Assembly: GCA_023396415.1 (NCBI GenBank)
Contig: JAEWWJ010000073.1
Coordinates: 1 to 54,833, forward strand
Direction: 5' to 3'
Source: Bacteroidota bacterium
GTDB taxonomy: Bacteria; Bacteroidota; Bacteroidia; Bacteroidales; F082
Length of the DNA: 54,833 nucleotides
In this document: positions 34,726-44,211 of the stretch, one piece after another
Layout of the letters: each line of letters begins with the position of its first letter
Numbering within the stretch: position 1 is the first letter of the stretch
The notes under the pieces: generated by a model
Told to the model about the DNA's origin: nothing
The model's database searches: none
What the model saw: the letters and a program-made list of their open reading frames with translations, nothing else
Translations under genes and position numbers: made by a program

Positions 34726-37700
34726 ATGAAAAGAATAGTAGCCTACTTTTTGTTCGTCATCATGTCCTCAGGACTTTACGCCCAGTCGTTGACCATCAAA
34801 GGCTCGGTAAGCACTGTTGAGGATAACCAACCATTGCCGGGTGTGAGCGTACATGTAAAAGGCACCACCAACGGAACCGTTACAGATTATGATGGGTTGT
34901 TCAGCCTTGCGAATGTAAAACCGGATCAGGTGCTGGTCATCAGCTTTGTAGGATTTACGTCCCAAGAGCGAACGGTAAAAAATGCTGACTTTTTAACCAT
35001 TCAGTTGAGCGAAAGCACAGCACTTCTTGAAGAAGTAGTCGTTACAGCGCTTGGCATCAGCCGTCAAAAGCGTGAAATAGGATACTCTACCGAAAAAATT
35101 GAAGCTTCTGTGGTTACCGACTCCAAAGCCTCGAACGTGTTGAATGCCATTTCGGGCAGGGCGGCAGGCGTTCAAATTTCGCAACCCGATGGCGTTGAGG
35201 GCGGATCATCGCGCATTGTGATTAGGGGAAACAACAACATTGGCTCCGACAATCAACCCTTGATTGTTGTGGATAATATTCCTCTGGAAAACACACCCGG
35301 CCTTACCAACATCGGCAGAGGAGTGGATTGGGGAAGTGCCATCAACGATTTGAATCCTTACGATATTGAAAGCATGACCCTGATGAAAGGAGGGGCAGCC
35401 TCAGCACTTTATGGATCACGTGGTGCCAACGGGGTGTTGTTCATCACCACTAAAAGAGGAAAACAACAAAAAGGAATCGGTATTACTTATAACGCCGACT
35501 TCAAAATTACCAGCCCATATCTGTATCGTTCGGTTCAAAACACCTATGGACACGGAGGCCCTATTTCTCTTACACCGCCAAGCTTTCCCATGTCGGGCGA
35601 CACCATGTTATACCCCGGCATTTATGGTAATGAGAGCTTAATCCTCAATCAGTTGGGTGAAACATCAAGCACCTCAGCCGAATTTGGATATTATGGTTCA
35701 TCTGTTTCTTGGGGACCAAAAATGGAAGGACAAATGGTGAAGTGGTGGGATGGGCAAATGCGTCCGTACAGTCCTCAGCCCAACAACCTGATGATGCCTT
35801 ACCAAAACGGATACACCACCACCCACAACATTTCGGCTACCGGCGGCGGCGACAAAGGCACCATGCGCGTTTCCTTTACACAGCAAAAAAACAAAGCGAT
35901 TGTTGAAAACAGCAACTTTAAACGCTCCACCATCAACCTTGGCGCTAACCTCAAAATCAGTGATAAACTGCGCACCGACCTCACAATGTCGTTCATTCAA
36001 TACAACCGTTTGAACAGCCCCATGTTGGGCGAAGATTTCAATTCATTTAATAAAGGATTGTTGTATTCATGGCCAAGAAGCTACCAAGGCATTGACAAAC
36101 TGAATTACGCGCGACCCGATGGCAGCCAAAACCCTCAAGAAAATTTCCCATTCTTTTATATCAGCCCTACCCTTTGGTGGGATGTTTACAACAACAACAC
36201 CGAGCAAAACCGAGATAAATACACCGGTGCTTTGTCGCTTTCCTACGATCCTTTTCCCTGGCTCAACGTGCTTGGCCGGATTGGGCGCGACTACACCATT
36301 GAACAGTTTGAAACCAAACACAAACCCACCGATGCGCTTGGACTGCTCAACGGGTACTACAGCAATGGCCTGTCGCGCAACAGGGGCGACAACTACGATT
36401 TTGTTCTATCAGCAGAAAAAGACCAACTGTTTGGCAGTAATTTCGATATAAAATTCACTACCGGAGCCAGCAGATGGGAGCAGGATTACTATTACCTCAA
36501 CGGACATTCAGGCACTTGGTATTACCCCAATATGTACACTTTTTTCAACTTCACCGAAACCACCTACACCACCGATCCCAACAACAATACCATCGTTGAC
36601 AAGCCCGGCAACTCAGCCTCTTCCATGATTCCTAAAGAAGGCTTTTTGCGTAAACGCAATAATTCGGTGTATGCTTTTATGAATATTTCCTTCAAGAAAA
36701 GCTTGTATCTTGAACTTACCGGACGTAACGACTGGTCATCTGCATTGCCTTCAGGAAGCAACTCCTATTTCTATCCGTCAGTATCATTGAGTTTTATACC
36801 TACAGAAAGCGTTTCTTTCTTACAAGACCTCTCATGGATGAACTTTCTTAAAATTCGCGGAGGAATTGCCCAAACCGCTACCGATACCGATCCCTATTTA
36901 CTTAGTTTTTATTACAACACAACACTTTTTGGCGGGCAGCAATCCTCAGGCTTTCCCTCGACCATACCCCCCATCCGCCTGCGCCCACAGCGGGTAAATG
37001 CTTATGAAACAGGCTTTAATATGGGACTTTTCGACAATAAAATTGACATTGATTTCACCTATTACTATCTCTACTCATTCGATCAAATTATCCCCAACCT
37101 CCCCATTCCGGTTTCGTCAGGTGCAACCAATATCATGACCAACGAAGGAGTGGTGAGCAATCGTGGCTTCGAACTCATCATCAACACTGTAGCCTACCAA
37201 ACCAAGAAACTCATTCTTAAATCGGGCTTGAACTTGGCCCGCAACCGCAACAGGGTTGAAAGCTTGGGTGGCGACGCTGAAACTTATTTGCTGGCCGACA
37301 TCTGGGGCTTAAACGGCCCTGCTATGGTGCTTCAAGCCGGCGACGACTATGGAACCATCAGCGGTTACGATTACATCTACGATCAAAACGGAAAACGCGT
37401 GGTCAACGATGCCGGTACGAAATACTTGATCACCGACGAGCGTGTGCCTATTGGCAATGCCTCGCCCGATTTTATAGCCGGCTGGAACACCAGCCTACAA
37501 TACAACGGTTTACGATTGGGCTTTTTGATTGACACCAAATGGGGAGGCGATATTTACAGCGGCTCGTATGTAATCGGTTTGCAAACAGGACAAAGCCCCG
37601 AAACCCTTATTGAGCGCGAAGGTGGCGGCCTACCCTACACCGATCCCGAAGGAAACGTGCGCAACGTAGGCATCATCCTCGACGGGGTGCATCAAGATGG

Positions 37701-38043
37701 CACACCCAACACTCAAGTGGTTCATTATTATTACAAATATATGCCCAATGCCGGTGGCTGGGGTAAATTTGTTTCTACTCCGGGCATCCTCGAAAATACT
37801 TGGATCAAGATGCGCGAAATTGTACTGGCCTATTCCTTGCCCAAAAACTGGGTTCAGAAAACAAAGGTTTTTCAAAATCTTACCCTTTCTGTTACCGGAC
37901 GCGATCTTTTTTACATTTACAAAACCCTGCCCGACAACATCAATCCCGAAGGGATCATGGGTTCGGGAAATGCCCAAGGCTTTGAATGGGCCGCCAATCC
38001 CGGCACGCGTTCAATTATTATGAGTATCAATGCCAGTTTTTAG
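34726..38043 (+). CDS. SusC/RagA-family TonB-linked outer-membrane transporter
   Basis: An outer-membrane TonB-dependent channel of 1105 residues that imports large oligomers (glycans or peptides) with its SusD partner. It has a signal peptide ending LYAQ, then a carboxypeptidase regulatory-like domain (GSVSTVEDNQPLPGVSVHVKG, SFVGFTSQE). The plug follows (VLNAISGRAAGVQI, RGNNNIGSDNQPLIVVDNIPL, GSRGANGVLFITTK), and then a 22-strand barrel rich in aromatic strands ending SIIMSINASF. The ATG at 34726 directly precedes the signal peptide; a TTG 21 bases earlier would only add seven residues. The gene is followed after 34 bases by the SusD-like gene. The substrate is not readable from sequence. 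The linked secreted PNGase F-like protein suggests glycoprotein or N-glycan material. Confidence 0.93.
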   Translation: MKRIVAYFLFVIMSSGLYAQSLTIKGSVSTVEDNQPLPGVSVHVKGTTNGTVTDYDGLFSLANVKPDQVLVISFVGFTSQERTVKNADFLTIQLSESTALLEEVVVTALGISRQKREIGYSTEKIEASVVTDSKASNVLNAISGRAAGVQISQPDGVEGGSSRIVIRGNNNIGSDNQPLIVVDNIPLENTPGLTNIGRGVDWGSAINDLNPYDIESMTLMKGGAASALYGSRGANGVLFITTKRGKQQKGIGITYNADFKITSPYLYRSVQNTYGHGGPISLTPPSFPMSGDTMLYPGIYGNESLILNQLGETSSTSAEFGYYGSSVSWGPKMEGQMVKWWDGQMRPYSPQPNNLMMPYQNGYTTTHNISATGGGDKGTMRVSFTQQKNKAIVENSNFKRSTINLGANLKISDKLRTDLTMSFIQYNRLNSPMLGEDFNSFNKGLLYSWPRSYQGIDKLNYARPDGSQNPQENFPFFYISPTLWWDVYNNNTEQNRDKYTGALSLSYDPFPWLNVLGRIGRDYTIEQFETKHKPTDALGLLNGYYSNGLSRNRGDNYDFVLSAEKDQLFGSNFDIKFTTGASRWEQDYYYLNGHSGTWYYPNMYTFFNFTETTYTTDPNNNTIVDKPGNSASSMIPKEGFLRKRNNSVYAFMNISFKKSLYLELTGRNDWSSALPSGSNSYFYPSVSLSFIPTESVSFLQDLSWMNFLKIRGGIAQTATDTDPYLLSFYYNTTLFGGQQSSGFPSTIPPIRLRPQRVNAYETGFNMGLFDNKIDIDFTYYYLYSFDQIIPNLPIPVSSGATNIMTNEGVVSNRGFELIINTVAYQTKKLILKSGLNLARNRNRVESLGGDAETYLLADIWGLNGPAMVLQAGDDYGTISGYDYIYDQNGKRVVNDAGTKYLITDERVPIGNASPDFIAGWNTSLQYNGLRLGFLIDTKWGGDIYSGSYVIGLQTGQSPETLIEREGGGLPYTDPEGNVRNVGIILDGVHQDGTPNTQVVHYYYKYMPNAGGWGKFVSTPGILENTWIKMREIVLAYSLPKNWVQKTKVFQNLTLSVTGRDLFYIYKTLPDNINPEGIMGSGNAQGFEWAANPGTRSIIMSINASF

Positions 38044-38077
38044 TTTCACCCACATGCACCCTTCAATCAGCAACAAT

Positions 38078-39739
38078 ATGAACCCCAAAATAAATACAAG
38101 CAACAGGCTAATAAACACCCTCAGCAAGGGATTTTTTGCTCTTCTTCTACTAACGGCAATTTCATGCACCAAAGACTTCGACGATCTGAACACCAATCCG
38201 CAAGGTTTTACCACTGCCACCGATGGATCGTTGTTCAACAACGTGATTCAGTCGCTGGTGCCCACCGGAAATGAGATGTTTTACGTTCAAAACGAAATCC
38301 TCTACAAACAAACCCAGCTTGCCGCTCTCACCAAAGCGGCATGGGGCAATTACAGCCTCGGAACAGAAGATATCTGGTCGAACTACTACTCCACTATGCC
38401 GGAGATCAGGGAGTTGCAACGTCGTTTTTCATTGTACGACACCACTCCCGAGCTGCGCAATATGCAGGCCATGCTTAAAATTGTGGTGGCATTAAAAACT
38501 TTCAAGCTCACCGATCTTTTTGGCGACATCCCCTACAGCGAAGCCGGCTATGGTTTTCAAAACCTCGATTATCTGAGGCCGAAATATGATTCGCAACGCA
38601 GCATCTACCTCAGCCTTCTCGACGATTTGGCCTGGGCCGAAAAAAACATCAACCCTTCAGCCATCGCTGCCGAGCCTTTTAAAAGTTTTGCGCCTTTTGA
38701 TAAATTTTTCAGTGGCGACCTATTGAAATGGAGAAAGCTATCCAATTCATTGCGTTTACGTCACGCCCTAAGAATGGTTGAAAAAGAGCCTGAAATAGCA
38801 GGCGAAATCATCCGCGACATCATGGAAAACAACAAGCCGGTGCTGGATGGATATAGCTTTATTACACCAAAACTCGAAAGTGCTTGTTTGTGGCCTGCCG
38901 CTTCAGGGTTCAAACACGAAGCCCTGAATTGGTCTTTCCGCGAACACAACAACCTCAGGATGGGCTCATTGTTATGGAGTTGTCTTTCAGCAAACGACAG
39001 TAGCAATGGGAGCGGTATTTACGATCCACGTGCGATGATCTTTTTTGAAACCAACAACGCCAACAAATGGAGAGCCTTTCCGCAACTTGCGAGTGCCGAC
39101 ACCCCTCCTTCAGGAGGAATCCCTTATGGCTCGCATCGCGATCAGGTGGGCGCTTTTGCCATCAAAGGCGAAACCAACATTTATTCTCCTTTCAATTATT
39201 TCCTCATCCGTGATGAAGACCAGATGCCCATCATTTTTATAACAGGTGCCGAAGTACATTATATCAAATCGGAAATTTACTTTAGAGGATTAGGTGTAGC
39301 CGAAGACAAAGCCCAAGCCGAGATCGAATATTTCAACGGCATCAACTCATCGGTTGAATGGTGGCTGCAGCGCGCCGCCGCCTCAAAACTTCCTACATCG
39401 GGCATTGCTTTCAACGAAGTGATCAACATTCCTCAATTCCTCAATGCCGCCACAGTGCAAAGCCGTTGGGGCTTTTGGAATGCCGGCAGCGAAGATGATA
39501 AGCTGGCTTTCATATACACACAGGCATGGATTGACGCCTTCAGGCAGCCCGAACAAGCCTACGCCCTCGTCCGCCGCAGCACAAAAACACCTCGTGTTGG
39601 AGAGCCACTGCAACATTTCAGATTGCCCTATCCACCGTCGGAAGCCGCATATAACGCGCAAAACCTGAACGAAGCCATTGCCCGACAAGGCGGCGATAGC
39701 CCTCAAACCAAAATCTGGTGGATGTCCAATTCAAACTAA
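38078..39739 (+). CDS. SusD/RagB-family nutrient-binding lipoprotein
   Basis: A 553-residue surface lipoprotein that forms the lid of the SusC-like channel encoded just upstream and captures its substrate. The signal ends in a lipobox (LTAISC), after which the mature protein starts CTKDFDDLNTNP, a frequent SusD-like beginning. TPR-like helices follow, with the typical KLTDLFGDIPYSEAG and KWRKLSNSLRLRHALRM segments, and the C-terminus LPYPPSEAAYNA. The type is that of SusD-like proteins found with RagA/RagB peptide systems as well as glycan loci. I start at the ATG at 38078 because it gives a proper lipoprotein signal. The frame is open back to 38030 inside the SusC-like stop region. Confidence 0.92.
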   Translation: MNPKINTSNRLINTLSKGFFALLLLTAISCTKDFDDLNTNPQGFTTATDGSLFNNVIQSLVPTGNEMFYVQNEILYKQTQLAALTKAAWGNYSLGTEDIWSNYYSTMPEIRELQRRFSLYDTTPELRNMQAMLKIVVALKTFKLTDLFGDIPYSEAGYGFQNLDYLRPKYDSQRSIYLSLLDDLAWAEKNINPSAIAAEPFKSFAPFDKFFSGDLLKWRKLSNSLRLRHALRMVEKEPEIAGEIIRDIMENNKPVLDGYSFITPKLESACLWPAASGFKHEALNWSFREHNNLRMGSLLWSCLSANDSSNGSGIYDPRAMIFFETNNANKWRAFPQLASADTPPSGGIPYGSHRDQVGAFAIKGETNIYSPFNYFLIRDEDQMPIIFITGAEVHYIKSEIYFRGLGVAEDKAQAEIEYFNGINSSVEWWLQRAAASKLPTSGIAFNEVINIPQFLNAATVQSRWGFWNAGSEDDKLAFIYTQAWIDAFRQPEQAYALVRRSTKTPRVGEPLQHFRLPYPPSEAAYNAQNLNEAIARQGGDSPQTKIWWMSNSN

Positions 39740-39789
39740 AAACACAGCAAAAAAAAGCCCTTCATCAATAACCTAAAAACTGATCTGCT

Positions 39790-42294
39790 ATGAAAAAAAT
39801 CTACCTTTTATTGTTTTCGCTTCTCACGATGGGATGGCTCAGCCCTCCGCAAAATCTGCAAGCACAATCCAACCAATACCTTCACTTCGACAAAGTGGAC
39901 GATTTTGTTGTGCTGAACAACGCCTCACAGTATTTTACAGGCACCAACCAACTGACCATCGCAGGATGGTTTTATTGCGATCAACTGGCTTACGGACAAG
40001 GCTATATGGGCTTTCGTTCGGGTACCGGAACGTCGGAGTTTTATCTTATTCAGCTCAACAATGGAGTACTTGAATGTCGGTTGAAAACCACCACAGGACT
40101 GCATGAGTATGTTTCGCCGGCCAACACGGTCATTCCGCAGGTGTGGCAACATATTGCATGGGTTTTTGATGTCACTACTGTAAAACTGTTTGTGAATGGC
40201 TCCCTCAAAGGCAGTGGCGCAGCCTCTGGATTGTTTCAAGGCGATAACACCCCCTTTGGAATCGGGAAAAGCCTTTTGGGAGGATTCAATTTTGTATATG
40301 GTGGTCGTGTTGATGAAATAACTGCTTGGAATAAAGCACTTAATGCAACAGATATTCAAGACATCATGGCCAACGAACCCACCGGAACCGAAGCCAATTT
40401 GCAGTTGTATTATAAATTTAACCAAGGCGTTCCAGGAGGCGACAACACCTCTATCACCCACCTGATCAGCGAAGTGGGCGCTCCCGAACGCAATGCAGAG
40501 CTGATGAATTTTGCACTCACCGGCGAAACTTCCAACTTCAACGGAACATTGAACACCAGCTACCAAGCCATTTCATTTCCACAGATTGCCAACCATTTGG
40601 TGAGCGATCCACCTTTCACTGTTGAAGCCACCTCCACCTCAGGGCTTCCGGTAAGCTTTGAAATTGTCTCCGGTCCGGCTACCATAAATGGCAACCTTGT
40701 TACCTTAACAGGAACCGGCGGACAAGTGACCATTAAAGCAACCCAAGCCGGCAACAGCCAGTTTGATCCGGCAGTGCCCGTTGTGAATAGCTTTATGGCT
40801 CTTGATCCGGCTACACACGTTCCAGAAATCAATATCCGCAACCCTTTGGCAGGCGATGTTTATATGCCCAGCTTGGCAGCCATTCAGCTTTCAGCCGTAG
40901 TTAACATTGCCTACCCTGAGCTGTTTCATGTGCAAAGTGTACGTTTTGAATCAGGAAACCAAACCGTCTATGCGAAAGATGATTACCAAAACAGTCATTA
41001 TACCGGCTGGTGGACACCGCCATCCTATGGCACACACACCATTAATGTAGTTACTACCAACAACTTTGGAGCATCATCTTCACAACAAGTTACTGTAAAT
41101 GTTGTGGCCAATGTAGAAGACAAAACAGTTATAGCCGCCGAAAATGTGTGGATCAATCCCTCCAATGTTACGCAAGTGGTTGAAGCTGAACTACCCTCCT
41201 TTGTTGGCGCTTTTGATCAGATAACTGCTACCATGACTGTAAGTTGCCCCACAGGAGGATGTGGTGAGTGGGACCGAGTAGCGAGCGTTGAAGCCATGGG
41301 TATCGAAGGCCGATGGTTCGAGATTATCAGATACATCACACCTTACGGCGTAGCCTGCTCACACACCATTGATCTTACCGATTATATGTCGCTGCTACAA
41401 GGAAAAATAAAACTTAGGTTCAGCTGTCAAACCCTCGACAACGGTTTTGTTTACAAAATCACCTTGAATTACAATGCCGGCACCCCTGACCATTTGTACA
41501 GTTCGGTGTATAATATTTGGCATGACATTTATCCTTTTGGCGATTACGCTAACCTACAACCCGTTGAAAATGTTACCTTTACATTTCCAGACAATGCAGT
41601 GGCATCCACTCTAAAGCTCGTTTCGACCGGCCACGGATGGGGCGATTTAAACACCGGCAATGCTGCTGAATTTTACAATGCCACCCATCATATTTGGGTG
41701 AACGATGCACAAACATTTACACAAGTCAACTGGAAAACCTGCAACCCCAATCCTGATGCTTGTCAACCCCAAAATGGCACTTGGTTTTACAACCGCGCCG
41801 GCTGGTGTCCGGGTTCCATTGCACCCTGGTTCGATTTCAATATGAATCCATTTGTGGCAGGTGGGAATGTGAATTTAGGCTACAAATTTGCCGAAAACTA
41901 TGTTGACCTCTGTCACCCGAACCATCCCGATTGTGTTACCGGCGTAACTTGTTCCAACTGCAACGATGGCTATAACCCTGAGCTGCACGTGGCCTGCAAC
42001 CTCGTTGTTTTTTCGGCCAACCCCATTGTTGGCTTGGATAAAAACTTCAAGCGGGCTGATGTTTCCGTTAGTCCCAATCCCACCAACGGACAAGTTACTT
42101 TGCAATTCAGTGGATATGAAATTTTTAACGGAGCCACAGTTCAAATTTTCGACCTTCACGGAAGCAAAATCAATGAATACAAATGGACCGACACCTCTGT
42201 ACGTTTGGATCTTTCGCATCTGCGCAAAGGCATGTATATGTTGGTAATTGATGTGGCCGGCAAAATAGAAGTTAAAAAAATCATGCTGCAATAA
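39790..42294 (+). CDS. Secreted PNGase F-like protein with LamG domain and type A T9SS sorting domain
   Basis: An 834-residue secreted protein. After the signal peptide (1-25, LQAQ) come a LamG/concanavalin-like jelly roll (about 28-210; LTIAGWFYCD, RVDEITAWNKAL), a beta module (about 255-345) and an Ig-like domain (about 350-440). A two-lobed region similar to peptide-N-glycosidase F spans about 455-750. By comparison with the PNGase F sequence as I recall it, catalytic Asp60 is kept (Asp495 in CGEWDR) and Glu206 is kept (Glu627 in AAEF), and NRAGWCPG is almost identical. Glu118 and Trp120 are replaced by Gln547 and Leu549. The C-terminus is a type A sorting domain (VSPNPTNGQVTLQF). It may release or bind N-glycans of glycoproteins. 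It follows SusC and SusD in one operon, 50 bases apart. Confidence 0.82.
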   Translation: MKKIYLLLFSLLTMGWLSPPQNLQAQSNQYLHFDKVDDFVVLNNASQYFTGTNQLTIAGWFYCDQLAYGQGYMGFRSGTGTSEFYLIQLNNGVLECRLKTTTGLHEYVSPANTVIPQVWQHIAWVFDVTTVKLFVNGSLKGSGAASGLFQGDNTPFGIGKSLLGGFNFVYGGRVDEITAWNKALNATDIQDIMANEPTGTEANLQLYYKFNQGVPGGDNTSITHLISEVGAPERNAELMNFALTGETSNFNGTLNTSYQAISFPQIANHLVSDPPFTVEATSTSGLPVSFEIVSGPATINGNLVTLTGTGGQVTIKATQAGNSQFDPAVPVVNSFMALDPATHVPEINIRNPLAGDVYMPSLAAIQLSAVVNIAYPELFHVQSVRFESGNQTVYAKDDYQNSHYTGWWTPPSYGTHTINVVTTNNFGASSSQQVTVNVVANVEDKTVIAAENVWINPSNVTQVVEAELPSFVGAFDQITATMTVSCPTGGCGEWDRVASVEAMGIEGRWFEIIRYITPYGVACSHTIDLTDYMSLLQGKIKLRFSCQTLDNGFVYKITLNYNAGTPDHLYSSVYNIWHDIYPFGDYANLQPVENVTFTFPDNAVASTLKLVSTGHGWGDLNTGNAAEFYNATHHIWVNDAQTFTQVNWKTCNPNPDACQPQNGTWFYNRAGWCPGSIAPWFDFNMNPFVAGGNVNLGYKFAENYVDLCHPNHPDCVTGVTCSNCNDGYNPELHVACNLVVFSANPIVGLDKNFKRADVSVSPNPTNGQVTLQFSGYEIFNGATVQIFDLHGSKINEYKWTDTSVRLDLSHLRKGMYMLVIDVAGKIEVKKIMLQ

Positions 42295-42331
42295 TAACGT
42301 TGCCTGATGTTGGATAGCAACATCCTCAATT

Positions 42332-42366
42332 AAAAAAGCCCGAAACCATGGTTTGGGGCTTTTTTT
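42332..42366. terminator. Bidirectional terminator between the PNGase-like and pcm genes
   Basis: The stem aaaaaagccc with gggctttttt is extended by aaacc with ggttt after one mismatch, around a two-base loop. A- and T-tracts on the outside allow use by both convergent genes. Confidence 0.85.
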
Positions 42367-42383
42367 ATGGCTACAAAACTCAA

Positions 42384-43031
42384 TTAATCATTTCCAATAT
42401 TGCCCAACAAAGGCACAAACCTAAAAACGCCAAACTCTTCACGGTTGAGCGTTCCGTCTTCATTTTTTGTCAGTCTGAGCATGATTTGCTCCTCGCCTTC
42501 GCCATGAGGAATCACCATAAATCCACCCACTTTTAGCTGTTCAATGAGCAAAGGTGGAATTTCAGGAGCAGCAGCGGTAATTAAAACACGGTCAAACGGA
42601 GCAAATTTGGGGAGCCCTTCGTTGCCATCACCCAAAAAAAGCTGTGGTTTCCATGGCATCGTTTCCATAAAGCCTTTTGTTTTTACAAACAGTTTGCGCT
42701 GCCGTTCGATACTGAATACTTTGGCTCCCATCTCGGCCAGCACGCAGGCTTGATAGCCCGAACCCGTACCAATTTCAAGCACCTTTGTTCCGCGCTGCAG
42801 CTTCAAAAGATGGGTTTGAAAAGCAACGGTGTAAGGCTGTGAGATCGTTTGCCCCGAACCAATAGGAAAGGGCTTGTCTTGGTAGGCAAATTCAAGAAAA
42901 GATGAGTCCATAAAAAAGTGACGTGGAACAGCCTCTATAGCTGCCAAAACCTGGGCATCGTTAACACCTTTGCTTTTGATGGTTTCTACGAGCTGCTTTC
43001 GCAACCCCTTGTGCCTAAATGTATCTTGCAT
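42384..43031 (-). CDS. pcm: Protein-L-isoaspartate O-methyltransferase
   Basis: A 215-residue SAM-dependent methyltransferase that starts repair of isoaspartyl residues in aged proteins. It has the family signature GSGQTISQPYTVAFQT (active-site Ser/Thr region), motif I VLEIGTGSGYQACVLAEMG, IERQRKLF, GDGNEGLP, and FDRVLITAAAPEIPPLL, followed by GGFMVIPHG. The length matches the family. It stands alone on the minus strand between two plus-strand operons, converging on the PNGase-like gene across a shared terminator. It is a housekeeping gene with no evident link to its neighbours. Confidence 0.95.
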   Translation of the reverse strand: MQDTFRHKGLRKQLVETIKSKGVNDAQVLAAIEAVPRHFFMDSSFLEFAYQDKPFPIGSGQTISQPYTVAFQTHLLKLQRGTKVLEIGTGSGYQACVLAEMGAKVFSIERQRKLFVKTKGFMETMPWKPQLFLGDGNEGLPKFAPFDRVLITAAAPEIPPLLIEQLKVGGFMVIPHGEGEEQIMLRLTKNEDGTLNREEFGVFRFVPLLGNIGND

Positions 43032-43123
43032 TAATAGTTGGAAAAAATATACACTAAAATGAGTTGGATGGGCTCTTTGTTTGTCCGTTGCGAAGTTAAC
43101 AATAACTCAAAACCAAAAAATGA

Positions 43124-43131
43124 TACCTTTG
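43124..43131 (+). promoter_or_regulatory. -7 element of the oxidoreductase/lipoprotein/sugar-transferase operon
   Basis: TACCTTTG is a match to TAnnTTTG and is followed by CA. Transcription would begin near 43136, 11 bases before the ATG at 43147. In-frame start codons further upstream (TTG 43081, ATG 43120) would lie before the transcript start. Confidence 0.5.
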
Positions 43132-43146
43132 CAAAAAGTATCGCAA

Positions 43147-44142
43147 ATGTTAAAAATAGGTGTTCTTGGCGCAGGCCATCTTGGAAAAATTCATCTTCGC
43201 TGCATACAGCAAATATCTGACTATGAGTTGATTGGATTTTACGATCCGGATCCCGAGACCGTCAGTAAGGTTGAAAAGGAGTTTGGCATTCGTGCGTTTA
43301 AAACCATCCAAGATTTGGTTGACCACGTAGATGTTGTTGACATCGTGACCCCCACCGTAGCGCATTTCGATTGTGCGTCGCAGGCTTTGTTAAAAAAGAA
43401 ACATGTGTTTTTGGAGAAGCCTATAGTGGCCACTCCGGAGCAGGCTCGCACCCTTATTGACATGGCCCAAGAGGCTGGAGTAAAAGTGCAAGTAGGTCAT
43501 GTTGAGCGGTTTAACCCCGCTTTTATTGCTGCCCGACCATTTATTGATCAGCCCATGTTTATCGAAACCCATCGGTTGGCACAGTTCAATCCTCGTGGCA
43601 CTGATGTACCGGTTGTACTCGATTTGATGGTTCATGACATTGACATTCTTTTGAGTGTGGTTCAATCAGAAATCTCCGAAATCAGCGCCAGTGGAGTAGC
43701 CGTTGTGAGCGAAACCCCCGATATCACCAACGCCCGCATTGCCTTTGAAAACGGATGTGTTGCCAACCTCACGGCCAGCCGTATATCGTTAAAAAACATG
43801 CGAAAAACACGCTTCTTTCAAAAAGACGCCTACATCAGTGTTGACTTTCTCGAAAAAACTACCGAAATCGTTAAAATGCAAACCATTGAAAAAGAACCGG
43901 ATAACCCACTGGCAATGGTTATTGATTTGGGTAACGGAAAAGGAATGCGACAAATTAGTTTCGATCGCCCGGAGGTGTTGCCTACCAACGCCATTAAAGC
44001 CGAGTTGGAAAGTTTTTACCAAGCCATTGTCAACAACAAAAGCCCTATGGTGACCATCGAGGATGGCTACAAAGTGCTGCTGGTTGCCCATCAAATTATT
44101 GAAAAACTCAACCTATCGGCCGCAAGGATTTCCGCACAATAA
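43147..44142 (+). CDS. Gfo/Idh/MocA-family NAD(P)-dependent oxidoreductase
   Basis: A 331-residue dehydrogenase, probably acting on a nucleotide sugar or sugar derivative. The Rossmann fold opens at once with LKIGVLGAGHLGKIHLRCI (G-x-G-x2-G). Then come IVTPTVAHFDCA and the family motif FLEKPIVATPEQA, with Lys in EKP. GHVERFNPAF and DLMVHDIDILLSV hold the conserved catalytic-site His and Asp. The start at 43147 is chosen because the Rossmann strand begins two residues later and a -7 element at 43124-43131 excludes earlier starts. It leads a probable operon with a lipoprotein and a polyprenyl sugar-phosphate transferase, which suggests a role in making a surface polysaccharide. Confidence 0.87.
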   Translation: MLKIGVLGAGHLGKIHLRCIQQISDYELIGFYDPDPETVSKVEKEFGIRAFKTIQDLVDHVDVVDIVTPTVAHFDCASQALLKKKHVFLEKPIVATPEQARTLIDMAQEAGVKVQVGHVERFNPAFIAARPFIDQPMFIETHRLAQFNPRGTDVPVVLDLMVHDIDILLSVVQSEISEISASGVAVVSETPDITNARIAFENGCVANLTASRISLKNMRKTRFFQKDAYISVDFLEKTTEIVKMQTIEKEPDNPLAMVIDLGNGKGMRQISFDRPEVLPTNAIKAELESFYQAIVNNKSPMVTIEDGYKVLLVAHQIIEKLNLSAARISAQ

Positions 44143-44211
44143 ATCCTTGTTTTTGCACAATATACAAAGCAAAACCATCGTTGTGTAAACACCAAAGATC
44201 AAAACCGAACT

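Noticed and set aside
39925..40566. A 213-codon minus-strand open frame
   Set aside because: Antisense to the PNGase-like gene in the LamG region; no domain signature.
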